A stretch of 64,000 nt of DNA from an uncultured Atopobiaceae bacterium (GCA_934792625.1 CAKVON010000007.1:1-64000), one strand, 5' to 3'. Shown: positions 10,591 to 19,907, counted from the stretch's first letter. Translations and numbers: made by a program. The notes: generated by a model from the letters alone, not told the origin.

Positions 10591-12507
10591 CTAGCCGCGC
10601 CAGGCCTCGATCGCGCGCACGAACCTCTCGCCATAGCGACGGACCCTGTTGGCGCCCATGCCGCTGACCTCGAGCATCTCCTCGCAGGAGCGGGGGCGCC
10701 TGGCGCACATGTCCTCCAGCGTGGCGTTGGTGCAGATGACGTAGGGCGGCACACCCTGGCTCTGGGCGAGCTCGCGGCGAAGGGCGCGCAGCTGCTCGTA
10801 GAGGCCCTCGTCGGCGCCATGCAGCCCCGCGGCCGCGCTGCCGCTGCCGCCGAACGGGCCGTGCCCCGCGCTGGCCTGTCCGGCCGCCGCGCGAGACAGC
10901 TTCGGGCGCGGCTTGGGCACGCGCATGGTCAGGGCTGCGCCGAAGGGCTCGTCGCGACGCAGGAACGCCATGCTCGTGGCCGTGAGCGTGACCACGGGGT
11001 ACTCGCCGCCGGTGCGCGCCAGAAGGCCGCGCCGCTCGAGCTCGCCCATAAGGTCGCGCAGCTCGCGCCCGCTGCGCTCGCGCAGGATGCCGTAGGTCGA
11101 CAGGGTGTCGAACCCACGGTCCAGGACCTTCTGCGCCGTGGACCCCCGCAGGACGTCGACGATGGTGGAGACGCCGGCCGTGGCCCCTCTCTGCGCCAGG
11201 CGCGCCACGCAGCTCACGGCCTTGAGGGCATCCTCGGTCACGTCGCGCTCCACGAACTCGCCCGTGCAGTTCCCGCAGTTGTCGCAGCGGGCGGGGGAGT
11301 CCTCGCCAAAGTAACGCAGGATGAAGTGGCGCAGGCAGTCGGGCGTGGTGCAGTAGAACGTCATCTGCCGCAGGCGCTCCTCGTCGCGCTCGCGAAGCGC
11401 GGCCAGCTCGTCAGGGGCAAGGTCGTCGCGCTCGGTGTGCGACATCAGGTACTCGGCGGTGTGGACGTCGCCCGGCATGTAGAGAAGGACGCATTCCGCC
11501 GCGGTGCCGTCGCGACCGGCGCGGCCCGCCTCCTGGTAGTAGGCCTCCAGCGACAGCGGCATGTTGTAGTGGATGACGAAGGCAACGTTCGACTTGTCGA
11601 TCCCCATGCCAAACGCGTTGGTCGCGACCATCACGCGGCGTCGGTCAAACAGGAAGTCCTCCTGGTTGCGGGCGCGCTCCTCGGGCGTGAGGCCGGCGTG
11701 GTAGCGCGTGGCCGCGATGCCCTTCTCGCAAAGAAGCTCGCAGGACTCCTCCACGGCACGGCGGCTCGAGCAGTACACGATGCCCGAGCGTCCCGCGCGC
11801 TCGCGGCACAGTGCCACAAGCATCCGGTCGCGCTGCCTGCGGGTCTCGGGACGCTCGACGGCAAAGCTGAGGTTGGGGCGGTCGAAGCTGGCCACCACGC
11901 GCAGGGGGTCGTCCAACCCCAGCGTGGAGGCGATGTCGGAGCGGACGCGCTCGGTTGCCGTTGCGGTGAGCGCCATGATCGGCACGCGTGCGCCCAGCGC
12001 GTCGACGAAGCCGCGGATGCGCTGGTAGCTGGGGCGGAAGTCGTTTCCCCACTGCGATATGCAGTGCGCCTCGTCCACGGCGAGAAGGCATGCCCCGCAC
12101 GCGTCCACCGCCGAGACGAGCCTGGGGTCGTCCAGCCTCTCGGGCGCGACGTACAGGAGGTCCAGCAGCCCGTCGCGCACCTGCGAAAGCACGGCGGTGC
12201 GCTCGGGGCCGGTCTGCGCGCTGGTGAGGCAGTCGGCGGCCACGCCCGCCTGGCGCAGCGATCCCACCTGGTCCGCCATGAGCGAGATCAGGGGCGACAC
12301 GACCACGGCCACGCCTGGCAGCATGATGGCGGGCACCTGGTAGCAGATCGACTTTCCCGCCGACGTGGGCATGACGGCGAGCACGTCGCGCCCGGCCAGC
12401 GCGGCGCGCACGATCCGCTCCTGGTGGGGGCGGAACTCGCGGTAGCCGAAGGTCCGCCTCAGAACCCCGACCGCGTCCGCGTCCGTTTGCCCCGTAACTT
12501 GTGCCAT
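10591..12507 (-). CDS. recQ: ATP-dependent DNA helicase RecQ
   Basis: 3'-5' DNA helicase acting in recombination and fork repair. 638 aa with the full family layout: motif I TSAGKSICYQ near residue 48, DEAHCISQWGNDFRPSY (DExH box plus aromatic-rich loop) near 143, helicase C domain with HAGLTPEER and GMGIDKSNVAFVIH, the zinc-binding RQC cysteines ending in CDNCGNC near 406, and a C-terminal HRDC domain (about 550-638, ending EVSGMGANRVRRYGERF). Start ATG 12507 has GGAAGGGG upstream; an in-frame ATG lies 13 codons earlier. Divergent from the acetyltransferase gene. Confidence 0.95.
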   Translation of the reverse strand: MAQVTGQTDADAVGVLRRTFGYREFRPHQERIVRAALAGRDVLAVMPTSAGKSICYQVPAIMLPGVAVVVSPLISLMADQVGSLRQAGVAADCLTSAQTGPERTAVLSQVRDGLLDLLYVAPERLDDPRLVSAVDACGACLLAVDEAHCISQWGNDFRPSYQRIRGFVDALGARVPIMALTATATERVRSDIASTLGLDDPLRVVASFDRPNLSFAVERPETRRQRDRMLVALCRERAGRSGIVYCSSRRAVEESCELLCEKGIAATRYHAGLTPEERARNQEDFLFDRRRVMVATNAFGMGIDKSNVAFVIHYNMPLSLEAYYQEAGRAGRDGTAAECVLLYMPGDVHTAEYLMSHTERDDLAPDELAALRERDEERLRQMTFYCTTPDCLRHFILRYFGEDSPARCDNCGNCTGEFVERDVTEDALKAVSCVARLAQRGATAGVSTIVDVLRGSTAQKVLDRGFDTLSTYGILRERSGRELRDLMGELERRGLLARTGGEYPVVTLTATSMAFLRRDEPFGAALTMRVPKPRPKLSRAAAGQASAGHGPFGGSGSAAAGLHGADEGLYEQLRALRRELAQSQGVPPYVICTNATLEDMCARRPRSCEEMLEVSGMGANRVRRYGERFVRAIEAWRG

Positions 12508-12580
12508 GCGCCCGCCACCCCTTCCGTTGGTCGAACTGAGTTGCAACTTACCAGTCCGATTGGACAGGAAATAGCTATTC

Positions 12581-12610
12581 TATGCACCTTGTGAGAAAAA
12601 ATATGCACCT
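12581..12610 (+). repeat. Direct repeat TATGCACCT x2 in the recQ/acetyltransferase promoter region
   Basis: TATGCACCT at 12581-12589 and again at 12602-12610, 21 bases apart (two helical turns), just upstream of the acetyltransferase ribosome site. It could be a regulator site for either divergent gene. Confidence 0.4.
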
Positions 12611-12625
12611 GAAAGGGGGGCAGCC

Positions 12626-13204
12626 ATGAGCACGCCTGGAGAGAAGAACTTGGAACAACGCGGCATGACGATGCGTGTGGCACAACCGGGCGACTTGGCT
12701 CGCATCCTCGAGATCGTCGAGGCCGCGCGCGCGTTCTTGGCTGCCGAGGGCATCGACCAGTGGCAGAAGGGCACCCCCGCGCCCAGTGACTTCGAGCGTG
12801 ACATCGAGCTCGGCTGGGGCCGCGTCGTCGTGCTCGACGACCAAATCGTGGGCTACGCCGCCCTCATCGACGGCCCCGAGCCCTACTACGGCTTCGTCTA
12901 CTCGGGCGAGTGGCACCCGCGTCCCGGCTCCCACGGCGTCGTCACGCCGCCCGACGACTACTACACGATCCACCGCGTGGCCATCGCGACCGAGGCCCGC
13001 GGCCTCGGGCTGGGCCGCCTGCTGCTTGCGGCCCTCGCCGACGAGGCGCGCGAGCGTGGCGCCCGCGAGGTGCGCATCGACACGCACCACGACAACCTGC
13101 GCATGCAGCACCTGATCGAGCGCATGGGCTTTGCCCGTGCCTGCGAGGTCTGCCTGTACGGCGACAGCCAGAACCTCAGGATCGCCTTCCAGCTCTTCCT
13201 GTAG
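12626..13204 (+). CDS. GNAT-family N-acetyltransferase
   Basis: 192 aa. Transfers an acetyl group from acetyl-CoA; the substrate cannot be told. The acetyl-CoA pyrophosphate loop is ATEARGLGLGRLLLAAL (about residues 120-136), followed by DTHHDNLRMQHLIERMGF, the usual C-terminal motif. The GNAT fold begins about residue 15 (MTMRVAQPGD), where a second ATG (12665) could be the true start. ATG 12626 is preferred for the GAAAGGGGGGC site before it. Confidence 0.88.
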   Translation: MSTPGEKNLEQRGMTMRVAQPGDLARILEIVEAARAFLAAEGIDQWQKGTPAPSDFERDIELGWGRVVVLDDQIVGYAALIDGPEPYYGFVYSGEWHPRPGSHGVVTPPDDYYTIHRVAIATEARGLGLGRLLLAALADEARERGAREVRIDTHHDNLRMQHLIERMGFARACEVCLYGDSQNLRIAFQLFL

Positions 13205-13224
13205 CGCGTGGCCGCCGCGGCGCG

Positions 13225-13782
13225 CTAGGCGTCGGCCTCGTCCTCGGACTCGGCGTCGCTGGCCGCGGGGTAGCTCTCGAAGAAGGTCGTCTGCTCCAGC
13301 GGCTTGCGGCGGCGGTGCAGGTAGGAGGCGCGGCTCTTGTCAGAGGAGTAGCCCAGGGGCATGACGGCGACGATGCGGAAGTTGCCTGGGATCTTAAGGC
13401 CGCGGCGCAGCTCTGGCGGGTCGATCAGGCCGACCCAGCAGCTGTGGACGCCCAGCTCCTGCGCGGCGAGCGAGATCTGCGTGCCCACGATTGTCACGTC
13501 GACGATGCCGTAGTCGACCACGTCTGCGTTGCGCGCGGCCTCGGTCATGTCGTAGGCAAGCACCAGGACGCACGGCGCGCCGAAGCGGCACTTGGTCGCG
13601 CGGTCGACCTTGGCCAAGCCCTCGGGGCTCTGCACCACCAGGATGCGCTGCGGCTGGTAGTTCTCGGCGGTCGGGGCGATGCGTCCCGCCTCCAGGATCT
13701 GGGCGAGCTTCTCGGGCTCGATCGGGGTGGGCGAGAAGTGCCTCTCGGAGTAGCGCTCCTGCGCGAGGTCCATGAACGACAT
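13225..13782 (-). CDS. Nitroreductase-family FMN oxidoreductase
   Basis: 185 aa. FMN-dependent NAD(P)H oxidoreductase of the nitroreductase fold; the physiological substrate is unknown. The N-terminal ERYSERHFS and RIAPTAENYQPQRI are the FMN-phosphate and isoalloxazine contacts typical of the family, and VMPLGYSSDKS is the C-terminal FMN-binding turn. Start ATG 13782 is preceded by AAGGAGG. The C-terminal acidic tail (SDAESEDEADA) is an addition. Converges on the acetyltransferase gene with a 20-base spacer. Confidence 0.9.
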   Translation of the reverse strand: MSFMDLAQERYSERHFSPTPIEPEKLAQILEAGRIAPTAENYQPQRILVVQSPEGLAKVDRATKCRFGAPCVLVLAYDMTEAARNADVVDYGIVDVTIVGTQISLAAQELGVHSCWVGLIDPPELRRGLKIPGNFRIVAVMPLGYSSDKSRASYLHRRRKPLEQTTFFESYPAASDAESEDEADA

Positions 13783-13924
13783 GCGTGCCTCCTTGTGGTC
13801 GCGTGGCCGCCGCCCTCATGCGCGCGGGGTGTCCCGCACGGCCGTGAGCTGCGGTTGGTTTGACACGATGGTAGCGCGTCCGTGCGGGTGGGTGCCGCCG
13901 CCCGCCGATGGTCGCCCACGGGTG

Positions 13925-13944
13925 GCGCGCACTTCTCGCCAGGC
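13925..13944. repeat. 20-bp intergenic repeat, copy 1
   Basis: GCGCGCACTTCTCGCCAGGC, identical to 31869-31888. It contains ACTTCTCGCC, one base from the dispersed CTTCTCGGC motif, and ends 2 bases before the -35 of the MFS promoter. Confidence 0.8.
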
Positions 13945-13946
13945 GC

Positions 13947-13975
13947 TTGAATTCGTCGCATGCCCGGCATAGACT
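13947..13975 (+). promoter_or_regulatory. Promoter of the MFS transporter leader
   Basis: -35 TTGAAT (13947-13952), 17-base spacer, -10 TAGACT (13970-13975). Transcription would begin near 13982, giving a leader of almost 100 nt. Confidence 0.7.
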
Positions 13976-14016
13976 CGCCTGAGCAATTGGTTCGTGCATC
14001 TGGCATGAAAATGGGT

Positions 14017-14054
14017 GGGACCGGCCGCTTTAGGGTGACCGGCCCCGCTTTTTT
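14017..14054 (+). terminator. Terminator-like hairpin inside the MFS leader (possible attenuator)
   Basis: GGGACCGG (14017-14024) pairs with CCGGCCCC (14039-14046), one mismatch, then GC and six T (14049-14054). It lies between the promoter and the ribosome site of the transporter, so it must be bypassed for expression. Confidence 0.6.
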
Positions 14055-14078
14055 GTGCCGTGCGGTGGGGAGGATTCG

Positions 14079-15335
14079 ATGGAGCGCGTCGACGGGGGCC
14101 GTCCCGACAGGTGGGCGATTCTGTTTACCGTGCTGGTGATGACGTTCATGGTCTGCCTGGACTCGAGCGTCGTGACCGTGGCGCTGCCGGTGATGCAGCG
14201 CGAGCTGGGCGTGGGCCTCAGCCAGATCCAGTGGGTCTCGTCGGCCTACCTCATCGCGGTGTGCCTCCTGGTGCTGTGCTTCGGCAGGCTGGGCGACTCC
14301 CGCGGCAAGGTCCGCGTGTTCCAGGCGGGCGTGGCCACCTTCACGGCCGGCTCGCTGGCGTGCGGCATGTCGCCCACGCTGGGCTGGCTGGTGGCGGCGC
14401 GCGCGCTGCAGGGCGTGGGCGCGGCGATGGCCATGGCCAACAACATGGGCATCATCACCGAGGCGTTCCCCGCCCGCGAGCGCGGCCGCGCCATGGGCCT
14501 GCTGTCGACCTTCGTCGCCCTGGGCATGATGGCCGGCCCCATGCTGGGCGGCGCGCTGGTCTCGGTGTTCCCGTGGGAGTCGATCTTTTTGATCAACGTG
14601 CCGGTGGGCGTCGCGTCGTTCCTGGTTGGCCTGCGCACCCTGCCGCGCGACGAGGTCCCTGCCGAGAAGGACGGCTCCGCCTGGCCGCTGTACGTGTTTC
14701 GCAACCCCGACTTCGTCCTCAACCTGGCAACGATGCTGATCACGTTCGTGGGCATCGGAGCGGCGGAGTTCACCATCCCGTTCTTCCTGCAGCAGGCCCA
14801 TGGCCTGACGCCTGCCGTGGCCAGCCTGGCGTTTCTGGCGCTGCCGGTCACCAACGCGGTCGCGGGGCCGGTTTCCGGCTCGGTCTCCGACCACGTCGGC
14901 GGCGAGGTCCCCACCATGGTCGGCCTGGGCATCTACGTGTGCGCCCTTCTGGGCATGTCGCAACTCACGCCGCAGACGCCGATGTGGCTGTGCGTGATTG
15001 CCATGGGGTGCATGTCGCTTGGCAGCTCGAGCTTTCAGTCGCCCAACAACGCCCTGTTCATGGCGTCGGCGCCCGCCGAGGCGCTGGGCTTTGCCGGCAG
15101 CGTGGGTGGCCTGGGCCGCTACCTGGGCATGGCCGTGGGCACCATGGGCGGCTCGGCGCTTCTCTACGGCTGCATGGGCGTCGCGGCGGGCCATCCCGTC
15201 TCGGCCTACGTCGCCGGGCGCCCCGACATCTTCATGTTCGGGTACCGCGCGGTGTTTCTGTGCTTGGCGTCCCTGGCGGCCGTGGGCTTCGCGCTTACCG
15301 TGTGGCGCTTCGTGCGCACCCGTCGCGCGAATTAG
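14079..15335 (+). CDS. MFS drug exporter, EmrB/QacA (DHA2)-like, with 12 predicted membrane helices
   Basis: 418 aa. Proton-coupled export of drugs or other small compounds across the cytoplasmic membrane. LDSSVVTVALPVM (helix 1), GRLGDSRGKVRVF (motif A) and MAGPMLGGAL (motif C) are those of the DHA2 branch. That branch normally has 14 helices and about 470-500 residues. Here helix 6 (FLVGLRTLP) passes straight to helix 7 through a short linker containing PAEKDGSAWP, so the two extra central helices are missing. That linker is encoded by a copy of the dispersed TGCCGAGAAG motif. Start ATG 14079 has GGGGAGG upstream. The preceding leader carries a terminator-like hairpin. Confidence 0.9.
   Translation: MERVDGGRPDRWAILFTVLVMTFMVCLDSSVVTVALPVMQRELGVGLSQIQWVSSAYLIAVCLLVLCFGRLGDSRGKVRVFQAGVATFTAGSLACGMSPTLGWLVAARALQGVGAAMAMANNMGIITEAFPARERGRAMGLLSTFVALGMMAGPMLGGALVSVFPWESIFLINVPVGVASFLVGLRTLPRDEVPAEKDGSAWPLYVFRNPDFVLNLATMLITFVGIGAAEFTIPFFLQQAHGLTPAVASLAFLALPVTNAVAGPVSGSVSDHVGGEVPTMVGLGIYVCALLGMSQLTPQTPMWLCVIAMGCMSLGSSSFQSPNNALFMASAPAEALGFAGSVGGLGRYLGMAVGTMGGSALLYGCMGVAAGHPVSAYVAGRPDIFMFGYRAVFLCLASLAAVGFALTVWRFVRTRRAN
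14660..14669 (+). repeat. TGCCGAGAAG dispersed motif, copy 4
   Basis: CCTGCCGAGAAGGAC in the MFS gene, encoding Pro-Ala-Glu-Lys-Asp in the loop between helices 6 and 7. Confidence 0.85.
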
Positions 15336-15387
15336 TGTCCGGGCGCACGGATAGAATCTGGTTCGATGGCTTTCCGACCCGACCGCC

Positions 15388-15397
15388 CTTCTCGGCA
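15388..15397 (-). repeat. TGCCGAGAAG dispersed motif, copy 5 (intergenic)
   Basis: Context GCCCTTCTCGGCAG in the spacer before sbcD. It overlaps the palindrome CGGCAGCGCTGCCG (15393-15406). Confidence 0.85.
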
Positions 15398-15456
15398 GCG
15401 CTGCCGTGGGCGGGGGAGGGTGCCGCTCAGACCACGCCTCGCGCGAAAGGGGTTCC

Positions 15457-16608
15457 ATGCGCCTGCTTCACATCGCCGACCTGCACATCGGCAAGAGCGT
15501 CTGCGAGTTTCCCATGCTGGAGGACCAGCGCCACGTCCTGGCGCAGGTCGTGGGCATGCTGGCCGCCGACGGCTCCGACGCGCTTCTGGTGGCGGGCGAC
15601 CTCTACGACAAGTCGCAGCCCTCGGCCGACGCGGTCGGGCTCGTGGACTGGTTCTTCGCGCAGGTGGCCGCCACCGGCAAGCCCGCCATCGTCATCCCCG
15701 GCAACCACGACTCGGCCGAGCGCGTGGCCTACGCCTCGGGCGTGCTGTCGGCGCATGGCGTGCACGTGGCACCCGTCTACGACGGCCGCATCGAGCCGGT
15801 CCGCCTGGGCGACGGGCACGGCCCGGTGGACGTGTGGCCGATCCCCTTTGTCCGTCCCGCCACGGTGCGCCACTTCGTGGAGGGGTCCGAGGCATCCGAC
15901 TACACCTGCGCCATGCGCGAGCTCGTGGCCACGCTGGACGTGGACCCGACGGTCCGCAACGTCGCCGTGGTGCACCAGTTCGTCACCGCTACGGGGGTCG
16001 GTCCCGACCGCACCGACTCCGAGCTGTCCGTCGGCGGCATCGACAACGTCGACGTGGACGTCTTCGACGCGTTCGAGTACGTCGCCTGTGGGCACGTGCA
16101 CCGTCCCCAGCGCATAGGGCGTGACACCGCGCGCTATTCGGGGTCCATCCTCAAGTACTCGGCATCCGAGGTGTACGACCACAAGGGCGCGGTGCGCGTG
16201 ACCCTGGGGCAGAAGGGCGCCGAGCCCACGATCGAGCTCGTGCCGCTCGAGCCGCTTCACGACATGCGTCGCATCGAGGGCCCGTTCGACAGGCTCGTCT
16301 CGCCCGAGGTCGCGACCAATGCCGCCGTCGACCGCATGGACTACGTGCACGCGGTCCTCACCGACCGCGACCCCGTGCCCGACGCCATGGCGCGCCTTCG
16401 CGACGTCTACCCCAACGTCATGAGCCTGGAGTACGACAACGAGCGCACCCGCGCGCAGGGCCTCGACGAGGCCTGCGCCGCCCCCGACGACACGTCCGAC
16501 CCGCTGGAGCTGTTCGAGGAGTTCTTCGAGGCACAAAACGGCGTGCCCATGGACGACGACCAGCGCGATGCCGTCGTCGCGGAGTTCCAGAGGATGCAGG
16601 TGATGTAG
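15457..16608 (+). CDS. sbcD: DNA double-strand break repair nuclease subunit SbcD
   Basis: 383-aa Mre11-type phosphoesterase that, with SbcC, cleaves hairpins and protein-blocked DNA ends. Metal-binding motifs in order: ADLHIG (residues 7-12), VAGDLYD (about 47), IPGNHDS (about 82), a His in VVHQFV and GHVHRPQ (about 212). Start ATG 15457 follows GAAAGGGG. sbcC begins with no gap, so the two are one operon. Confidence 0.96.
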   Translation: MRLLHIADLHIGKSVCEFPMLEDQRHVLAQVVGMLAADGSDALLVAGDLYDKSQPSADAVGLVDWFFAQVAATGKPAIVIPGNHDSAERVAYASGVLSAHGVHVAPVYDGRIEPVRLGDGHGPVDVWPIPFVRPATVRHFVEGSEASDYTCAMRELVATLDVDPTVRNVAVVHQFVTATGVGPDRTDSELSVGGIDNVDVDVFDAFEYVACGHVHRPQRIGRDTARYSGSILKYSASEVYDHKGAVRVTLGQKGAEPTIELVPLEPLHDMRRIEGPFDRLVSPEVATNAAVDRMDYVHAVLTDRDPVPDAMARLRDVYPNVMSLEYDNERTRAQGLDEACAAPDDTSDPLELFEEFFEAQNGVPMDDDQRDAVVAEFQRMQVM

Positions 16609-19600
16609 ATGAGGCCCCTCAAGCTGACCATGAGCGCGTTCGGACCGTACGCGGGCACCACGACCATCGACTTCGAGCGCCTGGGCACCTCCGGCCTGTA
16701 CCTGGTGTGTGGCGACACCGGCGCCGGCAAGACGACCATCTTCGACGCGATCGCCTTCGCGCTGTACGGCCAGGCCTCCGGCACCGACCGCAGCCCGCGC
16801 TCGTTGCGCAGCGACTTCGCGGACCCGAACGTACCCACCTACGTCGAGCTGGAGTTCGAGTGCGCGGGCAAGCGCCACACGGTCCGCCGCAACCCCGAGT
16901 ACGAGCGCCCCAAGCTCCGCGGCACGGGAACCACGACCGAGAAGCCCGCCGCCGAGCTCCACGAGCAGGGACTGCCGCCTGTGACCAAGCCCTCCGACGT
17001 CGACGCGCGCATCATCCAGATGCTCGGCATCGACCGCGACCAGTTCTCGCAGATCGTCATGATCGCGCAGGGCGACTTCCGCAAGCTGCTCCGCGCGAAC
17101 ACCGACGAGCGCGCCAAGATCATGCGCAAGCTCTTTGGCACGGCCCCCTACCTGGACTTCCAGAAGTCCCTGCAGCGTCGCGCGACGGAGCTCGGCGCGC
17201 AGGGCAAGGGCGTGCGCCAGAGGCTTGCCGCGCTGGCGCCCAACGTGCTCGTCGACGGCTCCGCCGAGCGCTCCGAGCGTCTGGCAGCACAGGCCGCGTC
17301 CGAGGCCCTCAGTGCCGACGCGCTGCTGGACATCCTCGCCGAGCAGGACGAGGCAGACGCCGCCTTGGGACAGAGTCTCGAGGCTGCCGAGAAGGACGCC
17401 GGGGTCGAGGTCGATCGCCTGGCCGAGCTTGCCCGTCGCGCGGAGCGCGTCGAGGCGCTCAAGCTCGAGTGCGAGCGCGACAAGGGGTCCCATGAGGCAA
17501 GCCTTGCGAACCTGGAGTCCTCCGAGGCCAGGCTCAAGGTGCAGGAGGCTCGCGTCGCCGAGCGCGAGCAGCTCGATCGCAAGGTCACCCTGCTGCAGAG
17601 CGAGCTCGGCCACTACGACGAGCTCGACGCCGCGCGTGCCGAGCTCGCGGCCGCCCAGGCCGCGGCGAATGCCGCGCATGCCGACCTGCAGGGTGCCGAT
17701 GCCGCCCGGGCGGCGGCCGACGAAAGGCTCGCCGTTGCCCGCCAGGGCGTCTCCGACCTGAGCCAGGCACCCGCCGAGCTTGCCCGCGCGCAGGCGCGAC
17801 AGGCGGACGCGATGCGTGCCGCCGACGAGGCGGCGACGCTGGTCGTGTCCTGCGAGGAGCTCGTCCGACGTCGTGCGAACCTCGCTCGACTGGAGCGTGA
17901 CCTCACCGCCGCGACCGAGGCCCTCACGGTTGCCCGCCAGGCATCCGAGGCCCATGAGCGCAAGCTCGCCGACCTGCAGGCATCCTGCGATGGGCTGTCG
18001 GGTGCCACCGCGTCAGCCGAGCGGGCCTCCGCGGAGGTCGAGCGCCTCGAGTCGCGTGCCCGGGAGCTGGCCAAGTCCCAGGGCGAGCTTGGCAAGAGGC
18101 AGGCCGCGCTGCATGATGCCGATACCAGGCTCGAGGCCGCCCAGGCCGCCTATGCGACCGCCGCCGCCGAGCTCGATCAGGCGGAAGGCGCCCACGCGCG
18201 GCTCCAGCGCGCCTATCTCGACGCGCAGGCGGGCGTGCTTGCTGCCGGCCTCTCGCAGGGCATGCCCTGCCCGGTATGCGGCTCTCTCGACCACCCGCAC
18301 CCCGCCTCGCTCGCGAGCGAGGTTCCTGGCGAGGTTGACGTCAAGGCAGCCGAGACGGCCCGCGCCGCGGCTGCCGAAGCCGCCTCGCAGGCGTCGTCTG
18401 TGGCCGCCGCTGCCAAGGCCGCCCGTCAACTCGCCGCCGACGAGCTCGGCGCCCTTGTTGCCGAGGTCGGTGACGAGGACGCCCTTGCCGAGCAGTCCAA
18501 GGCGACGGCCGAGCAGCTTGCCGCCGCGCGCACTTCTCTGCAGGAGGCGCAGCGCGACGTCGCGAAGGCCGAGCGCCTCGGTGCCGACCTCAAGGAGCTT
18601 CGTGCGCAGGGGCCGCTCCTGGCGGGCAAGGTCAAGGCTGCCGAGGACGCGGTTGCCGAGGCGCGCTCGAGCCGCGACACCGCGCTGTCCGCCGCGACCG
18701 AGTTCGAGGCGGGGCTCGAGGTGACCGACGCCGACGTCGCCCGTGGAAACAAGTCGCTGGCGGACAAGGCACTTGCCGCGGCCAATCGCGAGGTCGAGGT
18801 TGCCCATGCCAACGCGGACCAGCTCGAGGCGCTTACGGCCTCGATCGGGGACCTGGAGCGCGCCACGGGCGACGCGGGCATGGCGCTCGAGACCGCGCGC
18901 ACCGCCGCCACCCAGTCTGACCAGGCCGTGGTTGCCGCCGAGACCCGAGTCCAGTCCCTTGCGGCAGGGCTTACCCACCCGGACGCGAGCGCTGCCCGCT
19001 CCGAGCTCGAGCGCATGTCCGACGTCGCCGCGCGGATGGCGTCCGAGCACCGCGCCGCCTCGGACGCGGTGTCCCAGGCCCGCACGCAGGCCGCCGCGGC
19101 AGAGCAGCGTGCCGCCTCGAGCCGCAAGCGCTACGAGGAGGAGCTCGGCGACGACGCGCAAGACCTGGCGAGCGCCGCGACCCTCCTCGCGGGCGCCAGG
19201 CAGACCCGCGACGAGCTTGCCGAGAAGCGCCAGGCGCTTCTCTCCCGTCGCCAGTCCAACGGCCGCATCGCCGAGCAGCTGCGCGAGCTCCAGCGACAGG
19301 GGGCAAGCATCGCTGCCCTCCAGGGCAAGATGGACGTGCTGGCTCGCACCGCCTCCGGCCAGCTTCAGGGCAAGCGCCGTCTGAGCTTCGAGACCTATCT
19401 GCAGGCACGCTGGTTCGACCGCGTTCTCGTCGCCGCCAACCAGCGCCTGCGTGTGATGAGCGACGGCCGCTACGAGCTCGTGCGCCAGACGCAGGCGCGC
19501 GACGCCATGGGCAACAGGCAGGTCGGACTCGAGCTCGACGTGCGTGACGCCTTCACCGGCAAGCCGCGCTCGGCGTCGTCTTTGTCCGGTGGCGAGGCGT

Positions 19601-19875
19601 TCCAGGCCTCGCTGGCGCTGGCGTTGGGCCTGTCCGACGTCGTCCAGGCGCATGCCGGCGGCGTGAGGCTGGACACGATGTTCGTGGACGAGGGCTTCGG
19701 CACTCTCAGCGAGCGCTCGCTGGCCCTGGCGGTACGCACCCTCACGGAGCTGTCGGGCTCCAACAAGCTGGTGGGCATCATCAGTCACGTGGAGGAGCTG
19801 CGCGAGTCCATCGGCAACAAGATCGTGGTGCAGTCCGGTCGCGTCGGCTCCGAGGCCAGGCTGGAGCTGGAATAG
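16609..19875 (+). CDS. sbcC: DNA repair ATPase SbcC (Rad50 homologue)
   Basis: 1,088-aa SMC-like ATPase partner of SbcD. Walker A GDTGAGKTTIFDAI near residue 35; the Q-loop region is IAQGDFRKLL. Two long Ala/Glu-rich coiled-coil arms flank the zinc-hook CPVCGSLDHPHP near 554. The ABC signature SLSGGEAFQASL is near 993 and Walker B LDTMFVDEGFGTL near 1023. The ATG abuts the sbcD stop, and a bidirectional terminator follows. Confidence 0.96.
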   Translation: MRPLKLTMSAFGPYAGTTTIDFERLGTSGLYLVCGDTGAGKTTIFDAIAFALYGQASGTDRSPRSLRSDFADPNVPTYVELEFECAGKRHTVRRNPEYERPKLRGTGTTTEKPAAELHEQGLPPVTKPSDVDARIIQMLGIDRDQFSQIVMIAQGDFRKLLRANTDERAKIMRKLFGTAPYLDFQKSLQRRATELGAQGKGVRQRLAALAPNVLVDGSAERSERLAAQAASEALSADALLDILAEQDEADAALGQSLEAAEKDAGVEVDRLAELARRAERVEALKLECERDKGSHEASLANLESSEARLKVQEARVAEREQLDRKVTLLQSELGHYDELDAARAELAAAQAAANAAHADLQGADAARAAADERLAVARQGVSDLSQAPAELARAQARQADAMRAADEAATLVVSCEELVRRRANLARLERDLTAATEALTVARQASEAHERKLADLQASCDGLSGATASAERASAEVERLESRARELAKSQGELGKRQAALHDADTRLEAAQAAYATAAAELDQAEGAHARLQRAYLDAQAGVLAAGLSQGMPCPVCGSLDHPHPASLASEVPGEVDVKAAETARAAAAEAASQASSVAAAAKAARQLAADELGALVAEVGDEDALAEQSKATAEQLAAARTSLQEAQRDVAKAERLGADLKELRAQGPLLAGKVKAAEDAVAEARSSRDTALSAATEFEAGLEVTDADVARGNKSLADKALAAANREVEVAHANADQLEALTASIGDLERATGDAGMALETARTAATQSDQAVVAAETRVQSLAAGLTHPDASAARSELERMSDVAARMASEHRAASDAVSQARTQAAAAEQRAASSRKRYEEELGDDAQDLASAATLLAGARQTRDELAEKRQALLSRRQSNGRIAEQLRELQRQGASIAALQGKMDVLARTASGQLQGKRRLSFETYLQARWFDRVLVAANQRLRVMSDGRYELVRQTQARDAMGNRQVGLELDVRDAFTGKPRSASSLSGGEAFQASLALALGLSDVVQAHAGGVRLDTMFVDEGFGTLSERSLALAVRTLTELSGSNKLVGIISHVEELRESIGNKIVVQSGRVGSEARLELE
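17385..17394 (+). repeat. TGCCGAGAAG dispersed motif, copy 6
   Basis: CTGCCGAGAAGGACGCC in the first coiled-coil arm of sbcC, read as Ala-Ala-Glu-Lys-Asp-Ala. Confidence 0.75.
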
Positions 19876-19907
19876 GGTCCCACGCCAACCGTCGGTGCCC
19901 ATCGCTT

